This document shows, in pieces, positions 1 to 7,759 of a stretch of 64,000 nt of DNA (the stretch's first letter is position 1; every line of letters starts with the position of its first letter). This DNA comes from Acidihalobacter ferrooxydans. Its GTDB lineage: Bacteria > Pseudomonadota > Gammaproteobacteria > DSM-5130 > Acidihalobacteraceae. Location of the stretch: NCBI RefSeq assembly GCF_001975725.1, contig NZ_CP019434.1, positions 2,492,606-2,556,605 on the forward strand, written 5' to 3'. The notes beneath the pieces were generated by a model. It did not search any database. It was not told the DNA's origin and saw only the letters and a program-made list of their open reading frames with translations. The position numbers were made by a program, and so were the translations under genes.

Positions 1-487
1 TCTCATACCTACTGTCGAGAAAACGCCTGGATTCTTACAATTTTCCAGAAATAGCAGGAAGTCGTTATCATCATGACAACGCATGCAATGCGGCGGCGCT
101 TGTTCGTGTTATCGGTGATATGTCACCGAAATACGGCCGCGTATCCTTGCACCAAGGATGCCAGCCCTTCAGACAGGATGGTTATCCAGGGCATCCCATT
201 AGACGCGGCGAGATTTACGCAGAGACATGGCTTCACAGGATATATTTTTTAGTGAGCTACATCGTCACACCATGCCCGAACGAAAAATTTTTTTGGATTC
301 TAAATATCCGGAAAAGCTGCCTCTTCTCATGGATTATCCGGACTTAACATTGACAAGTCACAGCGCTGATAAACGCGGACAATAATTAATGTTTGGAATC
401 AACACTCCCCTACGATTCCTCCGATTTTTTTCTCCCTATGGCGATGGAGTATGCTTCATCAAATCTGATCGGACGACGAAATAAACC
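1..487. other. Intergenic region upstream of the globin-coupled GGDEF/EAL gene
   Basis: This stretch is visibly more AT-rich than the genes around it. I see no credible gene; the one short open frame (120-347) matches no family I know. It carries a repeat D copy at about 270-345. It also holds a 14-bp match (192-205) to sequence just after repeat A4 (36051-36064), so it probably contains more decayed intergenic repeats. The promoter of the gene starting at 488 should lie here, but I could not identify -35/-10 elements with confidence. Confidence 0.6.
270..345 (+). repeat. Repeat D, copy D1
   Basis: About 75 bp matching 48988-49068 in the same orientation. Both begin with a CATGCCCG block, share a central GGATTC block, and end with a CTCTTCTGATGG-like stretch followed by TTATCCGG. 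The right edge TTATCCGG is shared with the short form of repeat C (copy C5), so D and C may be related. It lies upstream of a large cyclic-di-GMP gene. Confidence 0.5.
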
Positions 488-3400
488 ATGGCACTCTACC
501 CGGATATAAACGCTCAAGAATCGAGCCAACTCCTGCAACGTCTACTCGAACTGCAAGACTTTCTGGGCCAGGTCAACCAGGCGGCTGTACAGGCTGACGA
601 CGAAAACGCCTTTCTGCAGAAAGTCTGCGATCTCGCCATCGAGCGCGGCAAACTATCCCTGGCGTTCGTCGCCAGACCCGGCGAAGACGGCTGGTTCGAG
701 TTTCCAGCGGCCGCCAGCAGGGCTGATCTGCCCAAATCCATGCTCAAGGAGGTACGCATCTCGTACGATGCCAGCCGCCCCGAGGGTCAAGGTCCGACCG
801 GGCGTGCCTTTCGCGAGGGCAAAACCTATTTCAACACCGGCTATCGTTCTCCTCTTCTAGCCCCGTGGCGTGAGCAGACTCAAGCACTTGGCTTGCATGC
901 CAACGCCGCTTTGCCGCTCGATGCACAGGGCGAACGCTATGGCGTACTGGTGCTTTACCGAGGCGATGACGTTGTCTTCAGCCCCGAAATGCGGGGGGTG
1001 CTCGAAGCACTGGCCTGTGATGTCGCGCGTGGTCTGGAAATCCTTGCGGTGCGCCGTCTGCGCGACACCTTGCTCGATCACACGCCGACAGCGATCACCG
1101 TAATCCGCAACCGGATCATTGTGCACGCCAATCCGGCCATGGGACACCTGCTCGGTTATCCGGCCGATCACTTTACCGGCCATAGCACCCGCCTGATCTA
1201 TGCCGGCGAAGCCGAGTACCAGCGAGTCGGCAAAGCGTATGCGACGCTGGAGTCCGAGGGGCAGGTCTGGGTGCATAGAGTCCGCGCCCGTCATCAGAAC
1301 GGGCAGGACCTCCTGCTCGAACTCCATGGTCGCCGTCTGGATGCCATCACCAGCGTTTGGACCTTCATCGACTTCACACAGCATGCGCACCTTCAAGGAC
1401 TCTACCGCGCCCTGATGCACGAAGGCTCCATCCTGTTAACCGCCCGCAACGAGACCGAATTGCTCGACAAAACGTGTTCTGCTCTGGTGCACGACACCGT
1501 ATTTCATTCCGTCTGGATCGCCCGGCCCTACAACAACGACACGCGCATTCGGGGTATCGCCATGGCCGGGTCGAGTCAGCCCATACTGGAGCGACTGGAC
1601 TTTCCCCTCGGCGATCCGGAACACACGCCATTGGTCGTGCAGGCATGGAACATGCAACACGTCGCGTATGGCAATACGAATGACACAGACATCAAGCTCG
1701 ACGACCACTGGCGCGATTTTTTCATTGCAAACCGCTGGCGATCAGGTCTTGCCGCACCGGTCATTCGTGGCGCTCAGCCCTGGGGCGTGATCATCTTCGT
1801 CGCCTCCGAGCGCGACGCGTTCGAGGAGGACACGGTAGCCACCTGCACCCGCATCGCAGAGTTGCTGGGGCACGGCCTGGACGAGTTGGATCTGCGCGAG
1901 CGCCTGATCGAGCAGGAACGCAGTCAAGCGCACCGCGCCCGTCATGACCCGCTCACCGGCCTGCCCAACCGCCTGGCACTGGACGAATACCTGCCCCGTG
2001 CGCTGGCGCGAGCGCGGCGCGCCGCCACCGTGCTCGCGGTCGGGCTGGTCGATCTGGACGACTTCAAACCGGTCAACGACCGTTTCGGTCATGCGGCAGG
2101 GGATGTGCTGCTCAAGTCGGTGACCGAACGGCTGCAGACTCGCCTGCGCGACACGGACTTTCTCTGCCGTCTGGGCGGCGATGAGTTTGTGCTGGTACTC
2201 GAAGGGTTTGATGCTGATCAGACCACGACCCAGCTCGAACGGGCATTGGCGCGCCTGCATGAATCCGTGGAAACACCTTTCAAACTTGGCGAAGGTCGCA
2301 CGGCTTCGGCCGGTTTGAGCCTGGGACTTGCCCTGTACCCGAACGACGGCGACACGCCCGATGCGCTGCTGCGCAAGGCCGACGCGGCCATGTATCAAGT
2401 CAAAGCGCACAAGGCAAGCCGGGACCACTGGTGGAGCCTGGACAATGATTTGCCTGTCCTCGGCAGCGCAGAAGACAATGCGCAAGTCAAAGACCCGTTC
2501 GGCCCGAAGGCCGCCGCGCTCCTGCTGGCCAACGAGCATCCGCTGGCGGCAGTCAGCGAGCGCTTCGTCGAAGCCCTGTACGACGATCTTAGTGAACATC
2601 CGGAAGCGGCCGGTATTCTGGCGCAGCTCAGCGCAGAGGAAATGGCCTCGCTCAAGGCCAAGCAGGTAGCGCATCAGCGTTTTCTCCTCGCACCGGACAC
2701 TACACGCGCGGCTATTGAGGCGCGGGCCTGGCAAGTTGGACGCGTGCATGCTCTGGTCGGAGTGACCGCGGATGTGTTGATCGATGCCGTGGAGCACTAC
2801 GAAACCTTGCTGCGGCACGAATGGTTCGAGGCGCGCGTGTCGGAACGTCTCTTTCTCGACGACATCATGAGCGCCCGTCTGAATGCCGATCTGCGCGCAC
2901 AGTTGCGCGGTCACGGGAGCGTTGCGAGCGAGGTCAACGCCTATCTGGCCAAACCACTGCCGACGACCGAACAGCCGGAACACTGGATCGATGCCATACG
3001 CGACGAACTCAGCACGGTGGCCACCCTGCCTTCGATCGCCGTCGCCGCCGTGCTCCAACCTGACGAACAGGGCGTGTTCCAACTCATTGAAGCATGCGGG
3101 ATACGGGCCGAAGCATACCGGGCAGGACTCGAACAAGGCGGTCTATTGCCAACACTCGACCAGACTTCCGACTATGGCCAAAGCACGCTGTCCGAAGTCT
3201 GGCGCAGCGGCCAAGCCGGCGTCGTGCCTTCCCTGACCAAAGACCCACGCCAGGCACCCTGGCTCGCACTGCTCGAATGCCTGAATCTTCGCAGCCAGGC
3301 CGTCATCCCCCTGTGGGACCGCCAGGGAATGGCCGAGGCGCTGCTGCTGCTCATCGGCACCCATCCGGGCCAATTCACAGCCGCCTGGCAAAATACCCTA

Positions 3401-4492
3401 TTGGATGCCTTCCAGACCCGCTGGACCACCCTGTGGCGCAGTCGCAAACCCACGCAAGCCCTGTTTCTGCAAAAACAGGACGCCCGCCTCCGACGCGAGG
3501 CCCTGTTCAACGGCGGCCTGGAAATGTGGATGCAGCCAGTGGTCGATCTGCGCACGGGGCGTCTGGCCAAAGTCGAGGCACTGGCCCGCCTGCGTATGCC
3601 GGACGGCAAACTGATCAGTCCAGGCGGTTTCCTGCCCTTGCTCGGCGAGCGCGACCTCCGCTGGCTGTTCAATGAAGGGATGAGAATAGCCCTGGTCGCG
3701 CTCCGCAACTGGGAGGCCCAAGGGCTCAGGCCGGATCTGTCGATCAATCTGCCACCGGCCAAATTGCTCAATCCTGACGCACCAACAAACATCCACAACA
3801 TTCTGCAAGACGCCGGCCTCGATCCGGCCCGCCTCATTCTTGAAATACTGGAAACCGAAGCGCTGTACTCGGATACCCAGAACACCGTTCTCGAGCAGAT
3901 GACGCAACAGGGCTTGAGATTCGCCATCGACGACCTGGGCTCCGGTTACAGCAGCCTGCTGCGCCTGAGCACCTTACCGGTGTCAATCCTCAAAATCGAC
4001 CAGGGACTCGTGCGCACCATCCCGGCCGCCCCGCTCCGACGCCTGCCGCTGATCGAGGCGCTGCTGGGGCTGGGCGGGCGACTGAATCTGGAAACCGTGA
4101 TCGAAGGCCTGGAAAATGACGCCTTGATCGAAATGGCATTGCACATGGGCGCTGACTACGCCCAGGGCTACGGTATCGCGCGGCCGATGCCTGCTGAGGA
4201 AATTCCGGCCTGGACGAAATCATTTAATGCAACATTCGACCGCTCACGCTTGAAAACCGCCCTTGGTGCAATGACATATCACCAGCACTGCATGGACCAC
4301 CATGGCTCCGAACTCGCAACGACTCTCGAAACCTGCCCGCTGAGTGACTTCCTGACGCAGCGGGATTTATCCGGCACACCCATGGCGCAGGCTCATAAAG
4401 CCTTGCACGCCGGCCGCGATATCGAAGCCAACCACCAAATTATCCTGCAAGGACTGGCTACCCTCGTAACGGAGGAAGCGAAAGAGACATGA
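488..4492 (+). CDS. GAF-PAS-GAF-GGDEF-globin-GAF-EAL cyclic-di-GMP signalling protein
   Basis: A 1334-residue soluble protein expected to make and/or break down cyclic di-GMP in response to a ligand. Reading from the N-terminus: a GAF-like domain (about 25-180), a PAS domain (about 190-300), a second GAF-like domain (about 310-480), a GGDEF domain with intact GGDEF at 563-567 and an RxxD inhibitory site five residues before it, a globin-coupled-sensor-like domain (about 700-830) with a candidate proximal haem histidine at 754 (motif GRVHALVGV), a third GAF-like domain (about 835-990) and an EAL domain (EAL at 1030-1032, later SINLP, LEILETEA, AIDDLGSG and VIEGLE). The EAL metal and catalytic residues appear present. 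The last 70 or so residues are His/Cys-bearing and unassigned. No membrane segment is seen. The globin assignment is by motif only. The ATG start lacks a strong Shine-Dalgarno sequence. Confidence 0.9.
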   Translation: MALYPDINAQESSQLLQRLLELQDFLGQVNQAAVQADDENAFLQKVCDLAIERGKLSLAFVARPGEDGWFEFPAAASRADLPKSMLKEVRISYDASRPEGQGPTGRAFREGKTYFNTGYRSPLLAPWREQTQALGLHANAALPLDAQGERYGVLVLYRGDDVVFSPEMRGVLEALACDVARGLEILAVRRLRDTLLDHTPTAITVIRNRIIVHANPAMGHLLGYPADHFTGHSTRLIYAGEAEYQRVGKAYATLESEGQVWVHRVRARHQNGQDLLLELHGRRLDAITSVWTFIDFTQHAHLQGLYRALMHEGSILLTARNETELLDKTCSALVHDTVFHSVWIARPYNNDTRIRGIAMAGSSQPILERLDFPLGDPEHTPLVVQAWNMQHVAYGNTNDTDIKLDDHWRDFFIANRWRSGLAAPVIRGAQPWGVIIFVASERDAFEEDTVATCTRIAELLGHGLDELDLRERLIEQERSQAHRARHDPLTGLPNRLALDEYLPRALARARRAATVLAVGLVDLDDFKPVNDRFGHAAGDVLLKSVTERLQTRLRDTDFLCRLGGDEFVLVLEGFDADQTTTQLERALARLHESVETPFKLGEGRTASAGLSLGLALYPNDGDTPDALLRKADAAMYQVKAHKASRDHWWSLDNDLPVLGSAEDNAQVKDPFGPKAAALLLANEHPLAAVSERFVEALYDDLSEHPEAAGILAQLSAEEMASLKAKQVAHQRFLLAPDTTRAAIEARAWQVGRVHALVGVTADVLIDAVEHYETLLRHEWFEARVSERLFLDDIMSARLNADLRAQLRGHGSVASEVNAYLAKPLPTTEQPEHWIDAIRDELSTVATLPSIAVAAVLQPDEQGVFQLIEACGIRAEAYRAGLEQGGLLPTLDQTSDYGQSTLSEVWRSGQAGVVPSLTKDPRQAPWLALLECLNLRSQAVIPLWDRQGMAEALLLLIGTHPGQFTAAWQNTLLDAFQTRWTTLWRSRKPTQALFLQKQDARLRREALFNGGLEMWMQPVVDLRTGRLAKVEALARLRMPDGKLISPGGFLPLLGERDLRWLFNEGMRIALVALRNWEAQGLRPDLSINLPPAKLLNPDAPTNIHNILQDAGLDPARLILEILETEALYSDTQNTVLEQMTQQGLRFAIDDLGSGYSSLLRLSTLPVSILKIDQGLVRTIPAAPLRRLPLIEALLGLGGRLNLETVIEGLENDALIEMALHMGADYAQGYGIARPMPAEEIPAWTKSFNATFDRSRLKTALGAMTYHQHCMDHHGSELATTLETCPLSDFLTQRDLSGTPMAQAHKALHAGRDIEANHQIILQGLATLVTEEAKET

Positions 4493-4644
4493 ACGCAACC
4501 AACAGCCAAAAACCAGACCCGCACTGACTCCGACGTGACAAGCCTCCGCACATCAGCGGTCTGTCGGATATGGAGAACCGTAGCGACGCGCCTGTGAATA
4601 GAGACGTACACGGGGGCTGGCCAGTCTTGCACTCATGCAACAGG

Positions 4645-4695
4645 ATCGTTAGCGTAATGAAATGGTCAAACCACTCAGATTCGTGCAGGATTGCA
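4645..4695 (+). repeat. 51-bp imperfect direct repeat, left copy
   Basis: Bases 4645-4695 match 5419-5469 in the same orientation at about 42 of 51 positions, including the uninterrupted block ACCACTCAGATTCG. The two copies bracket an AT-rich gene (4765-5367). This could be a duplicated insertion target or the arms of a recombination event, but no integrase is present. Confidence 0.75.
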
Positions 4696-4764
4696 AGACC
4701 TCTATTTTCATTTCAAGACCCCATTTTTCGCATTTTTCATTCTTATTGATCTTCTGGAAAAATA

Positions 4765-5367
4765 ATGGGAACACTACTCCGTTTAACCAAATGGGCGTGT
4801 CGAGCATGGCCAGTACTCGTTATTGGAATAATTGTTTGCGCTCATCTGCTGTTGCTCAATTATTTCTCACAATGGGATGATTTCATCAATAAAACAGCCG
4901 CCCTAGTTTCTCTGTTGGTAGGCGGACTAATAATTTTGTACTCTATTAATTCTAATATTGGCATCATAAAACAGAAATCCCTCATTTCAGAGCTGTCCAA
5001 CTACCTCAAAGAATTCCCGCTGATCAAAAGGCCGATTGCAATCGAGTTACAGGGTACAGCGATGACCATCTCAGCAATAAAGTCAAATATCAGTGTTGAC
5101 CGTAAGGCACAAAGTACGGACGAAAAAATTGAGTACCTTCAAGAGAGAATCAATGAGGTAAGCCGTGAACTTGAACAGGAATCTAAGGAACTAAATAAAA
5201 AAATTGACCATCTTACTAATAATATGAGCACACAAATCCAAGATGCCAAGACATCTTTACGAGGGCTTGAATCCAAAATGGATGAGGTTTATACAGGTGA
5301 TTTAAAAGTCCAACTGTTTGGCGTATTACTTATTATATATGGTGCGATAGCAGGGTATGCAGTCTAG
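4765..5367 (+). CDS. AT-rich membrane-anchored coiled-coil protein of unknown function
   Basis: A 200-residue protein that I do not recognise. Two hydrophobic segments lie near the N-terminus (about 15-33 and 44-62), followed by a charged region predicted to form a coiled coil (about 110-175, rich in E/K/L/I with heptad-like spacing, e.g. EYLQERINEVSRELEQESKELNKKIDHL). A last hydrophobic segment (about 182-199) reaches the C-terminus. The likely topology is an inner-membrane protein with a soluble coiled-coil loop. Its codons and base composition are strikingly AT-rich against neighbours on both sides, and it sits between two copies of a 51-bp direct repeat, which suggests horizontal acquisition. 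A role cannot be assigned; similar architectures occur in phage, toxin and septal proteins, but no diagnostic motif is seen. Confidence 0.7.
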   Translation: MGTLLRLTKWACRAWPVLVIGIIVCAHLLLLNYFSQWDDFINKTAALVSLLVGGLIILYSINSNIGIIKQKSLISELSNYLKEFPLIKRPIAIELQGTAMTISAIKSNISVDRKAQSTDEKIEYLQERINEVSRELEQESKELNKKIDHLTNNMSTQIQDAKTSLRGLESKMDEVYTGDLKVQLFGVLLIIYGAIAGYAV

Positions 5368-5418
5368 CAATACCCATAAATTCGAAGATCACATGGGGTC
5401 TCGCAATCAAGCAATTGA

Positions 5419-5469
5419 ATCGTTAGCTCAACGAAATGGCCTGACCACTCAGATTCGCGCAGGGTCGCA
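5419..5469 (+). repeat. 51-bp imperfect direct repeat, right copy
   Basis: Partner of 4645-4695, same orientation, about 82% identical by eye. It lies between the AT-rich gene and apaG. Base composition returns to the high-GC background shortly after this copy, consistent with it marking the right edge of an acquired segment. Confidence 0.75.
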
Positions 5470-5597
5470 TTATCCCATCGTCGCAATCAATTTTTCCCAA
5501 GCCCAACAGACCCCGTGGATCGGGAAAAAGCCCCCCTTCCATGCGCCGTTCGTTACGATTGCCCCTGTGCGTCAGGCTCCAAGGTATACTCACGCCT

Positions 5598-5981
5598 ATG
5601 AGTGAAACCAGCCGTTATCAGATCGACGTCGAAGTCGAAACCCAGTATCTGCCCACCGAATCGGCTCCCGATCAGGGCCGCTATGTGTTCGCCTACACGA
5701 TCACCTTGCACAACACCGGCGAGGTTCCCGCGCGCCTGCTGTCGCGCCACTGGCTGATCACCGACGAAGACGGCGATGTGCAGGAAGTGCGCGGCCCCGG
5801 CGTGGTCGGCGAGCATCCCTACCTACGCCCCGGCGAATCATTCCGCTACACCAGCGGCACCCGGCTCGGCACCGCCGTCGGCAGCATGCGCGGCACGTAC
5901 CAACTGGTCGCCGACGATGGCACGCATTTCGACGCCGAGATCAAACCTTTCGTGCTGAGCGCGCCGCGCACGCTGCACTGA
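5598..5981 (+). CDS. apaG: ApaG family protein (Co2+/Mg2+ efflux protein by older name)
   Basis: A 127-residue single-domain protein of the ApaG/DUF525 family, an immunoglobulin-like beta fold usually found beside apaH. Family hallmarks are visible: YVFAYTITLHNTG near residue 35, SRHWLITDEDG, a glycine-rich GPGVVGEHPYLRPGESFRYTSG loop, and GSMRGTYQLV. The frame is open further upstream (to 5541), but the ATG at 5598 gives the standard family N-terminus (MSETSRYQIDVEVE). Its stop overlaps the start of the next gene by one base, so it is likely co-transcribed and translationally coupled with the methyltransferase and apaH. The biochemical role of ApaG is not settled; pyrophosphate-compound binding has been proposed. 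Confidence 0.95.
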   Translation: MSETSRYQIDVEVETQYLPTESAPDQGRYVFAYTITLHNTGEVPARLLSRHWLITDEDGDVQEVRGPGVVGEHPYLRPGESFRYTSGTRLGTAVGSMRGTYQLVADDGTHFDAEIKPFVLSAPRTLH

Positions 5982-6583
5982 TGTCGCTGCGCGGCCCGTA
6001 CACGCTCTGGTCGGCCTTCTACGACGCCGTCGTCGAACGCGCCACTGCGCCCGTACGCGCCCGCAGTCTGGCCCTGCTCGGCGCGCCTGACGGACAACAG
6101 ATTCTGCTCGACGGCATCGGCACCGGCCTCGACCTGCCGCATCTGCCGCCCGGCAATCACTACGTCGGCGTCGACCTCACCCCGGCCATGCTGCACCGTG
6201 CCGAACTACGCGCGCAGCAGCTCGGTCTCGCCATTGATTTACGCGAAGGCGACGTGCAGCACCTGAACCTGCCCGATGCCTGTTTCGACAGCGTGATCAT
6301 GCATCTCATCCTCGCCGTGGTTCCCGACACCGTCGCCACCTTGCGCGAAGCCGCGCGCGTGCTGCGCCCGGGCGGGCGGCTGCTGATCCTCGACAAATTC
6401 CTCAAACCGGGCCAGCGCGCGCCGCTGCGCCGACTGATCAGCCCATTGCTCGGGCGGCTCGCCACGCGCACCAACGTGGTTTTCGAGGATGCGCTCGTCC
6501 AGGTGCCCGGCCTGCGCGTGCTCGACGACCAGCCCGCGCTCGCCGGCGGCTGGTTCCGCCACATCCTGCTGGAAAAAAGCTGA
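5981..6583 (+). CDS. Class I SAM-dependent methyltransferase
   Basis: A 200-residue methyltransferase of the Methyltransf_11/UbiE-like type. The SAM-binding region is recognisable but the usual ExGxGxG motif I is atypical (LLDGIGTGLDLPHLP, about 41-57). It is followed by the acidic motif YVGVDLTPAMLHRA, then EGDVQHLNLPDACFDSVIMHL (motif II/III) and EAARVLRPGGRLLILDKF (post-motif III). The substrate is not evident. It is sandwiched between apaG and apaH with one-base overlaps at both ends, so the three form an operon. This placement is shared knowledge only for apaG/apaH; the methyltransferase insertion may hint at a nucleotide or RNA-cap substrate, but that is inference. Confidence 0.88.
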   Translation: MSLRGPYTLWSAFYDAVVERATAPVRARSLALLGAPDGQQILLDGIGTGLDLPHLPPGNHYVGVDLTPAMLHRAELRAQQLGLAIDLREGDVQHLNLPDACFDSVIMHLILAVVPDTVATLREAARVLRPGGRLLILDKFLKPGQRAPLRRLISPLLGRLATRTNVVFEDALVQVPGLRVLDDQPALAGGWFRHILLEKS

Positions 6584-7449
6584 TGGCGGTCTATGCGGTC
6601 GGCGACCTGCAGGGCTGCCTGGAGCCGCTGCACCGCCTGCTCGACCGATTGCGCTTCGACCCCGCCGCCGACCAACTCTGGCTGGTCGGCGATCTGGTCA
6701 ACCGCGGCCCGCAGTCACTGGAAACACTGCGCTTCGTGCGTGGCCTCGGCGCAGCCGCGACTGCCGTGCTCGGCAACCACGATCTGCATCTGCTCGCGCT
6801 CGCCGCAGGCGTCGGCAAACCCAAACGCAGCGACACGCTGCAAACCGTGCTCGATGCGCCCGATGCCGGGGAACTTCTCGACTGGCTGCGCCATCGTCCC
6901 TTGCTGCATCACGATGCCGCGCTGGGCTGGACTCTCGTCCACGCCGGCCTCCCGCCGCAGTGGGATCTTGCCCAGGCCCGTGCCTGCGCCGCCGAGGTCG
7001 AGCAAGCGCTGCGCAGTTCGCAGAGCGCGCAGTTCTTTGCGCACATGTACGGCGACCAGCCCACGCACTGGTCGGCGAGTCTCAGCGGCACACAGCGCCT
7101 GCGCTATGTCATGAACGCGCTCACCCGCATGCGTTATATCACTGCGGACGGAGGGCTGGAGCATGTCTGCAAGACCGCGCCCGAGCAGGCGCCCGCCGGC
7201 CTCACCCCGTGGTTCCGCGTGCCGCACCGGCGCAACCGCGACGTGCGCATCGTCTTTGGCCACTGGTCCACGCTCAACCTGATCCGGGAAGCCAACCTGC
7301 TCGCCCTCGACACCGGCTGCCTGTGGGGCGGCACACTGACTGCCGCACAGTTGGATGACCCGGATCTCGGCATCACGGCAGTCGCCTGCGCGCAGGCAAA
7401 ACGGCCGAACACGGCCAAGAAACGACGCCGGCGGCGCGAAGACCGCTAG
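6583..7449 (+). CDS. apaH: Symmetrical bis(5'-nucleosyl)-tetraphosphatase ApaH
   Basis: A 288-residue calcineurin-type phosphoesterase that hydrolyses Ap4A to two ADP; ApaH also removes Np4 caps from RNA in E. coli. The metal-binding motifs are present: GDLQGC (residues 7-12), GDLVNRGP (about 36-43), GNHDLHLL (about 64-71) and the later HAGLPPQWDLAQA and FGHWS. Length is close to the usual 270-285, with a basic C-terminal tail (KKRRRRRE) that the core family lacks. The start overlaps the stop of the upstream methyltransferase, indicating translational coupling in an apaG-methyltransferase-apaH operon. It is expected to be cytoplasmic. Confidence 0.96.
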   Translation: MAVYAVGDLQGCLEPLHRLLDRLRFDPAADQLWLVGDLVNRGPQSLETLRFVRGLGAAATAVLGNHDLHLLALAAGVGKPKRSDTLQTVLDAPDAGELLDWLRHRPLLHHDAALGWTLVHAGLPPQWDLAQARACAAEVEQALRSSQSAQFFAHMYGDQPTHWSASLSGTQRLRYVMNALTRMRYITADGGLEHVCKTAPEQAPAGLTPWFRVPHRRNRDVRIVFGHWSTLNLIREANLLALDTGCLWGGTLTAAQLDDPDLGITAVACAQAKRPNTAKKRRRRREDR

Positions 7450-7496
7450 GAAGGCAGCCCGCGCTGATCGACCCAGCACCTCGGGCCCGGTGAGCG

Positions 7497-7652
7497 GCCC
7501 GGACACTTCACACCTACCGCCGATCATGTACCGCCAGGCTTGCGGGTCTCTGATGCCACAAGGGAATTTCCTCAGTCAGCCGTTATCGCCGATACGCCGC
7601 TTCTTCGGAGTGCCCTTGCGAAATCCATATCCGGCGCGACATCAGCATAAAA
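7497..7652 (+). repeat. Repeat C, degenerate copy C6
   Basis: About 155 bp resembling the full-length C copies at 10722, 13752 and 60191. The left edge CCGGACACTTCACACCTACCGCC matches their CCGAATGTTTCAC edge with several changes. The core CCTCAGTCAGCCGTTATCGCCGATACGCCGCT is nearly identical. The right terminal repeat is decayed. It fills most of the gap between apaH and dadA; nothing else is evident in that 310-bp stretch. Confidence 0.65.
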
Positions 7653-7759
7653 TCGTAGCGTTATTGCAGGCTGAGCACGCGCGGAGCGCAAGCACCAAAT
7701 CCACCGTCAGACCCCCGGCCTCACACCGAGCCTGATCGTGATCGAAGGCGCATTCCCGA

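Noticed and set aside
120-347. 75-codon open frame in the first intergenic region
   Set aside because: No recognisable motif, unusual composition, overlaps a dispersed repeat, and no Shine-Dalgarno sequence.
7355-7735. 126-codon frame running from apaH into the intergenic region
   Set aside because: It overlaps apaH in another frame and then reads through repeat C6; no family similarity.
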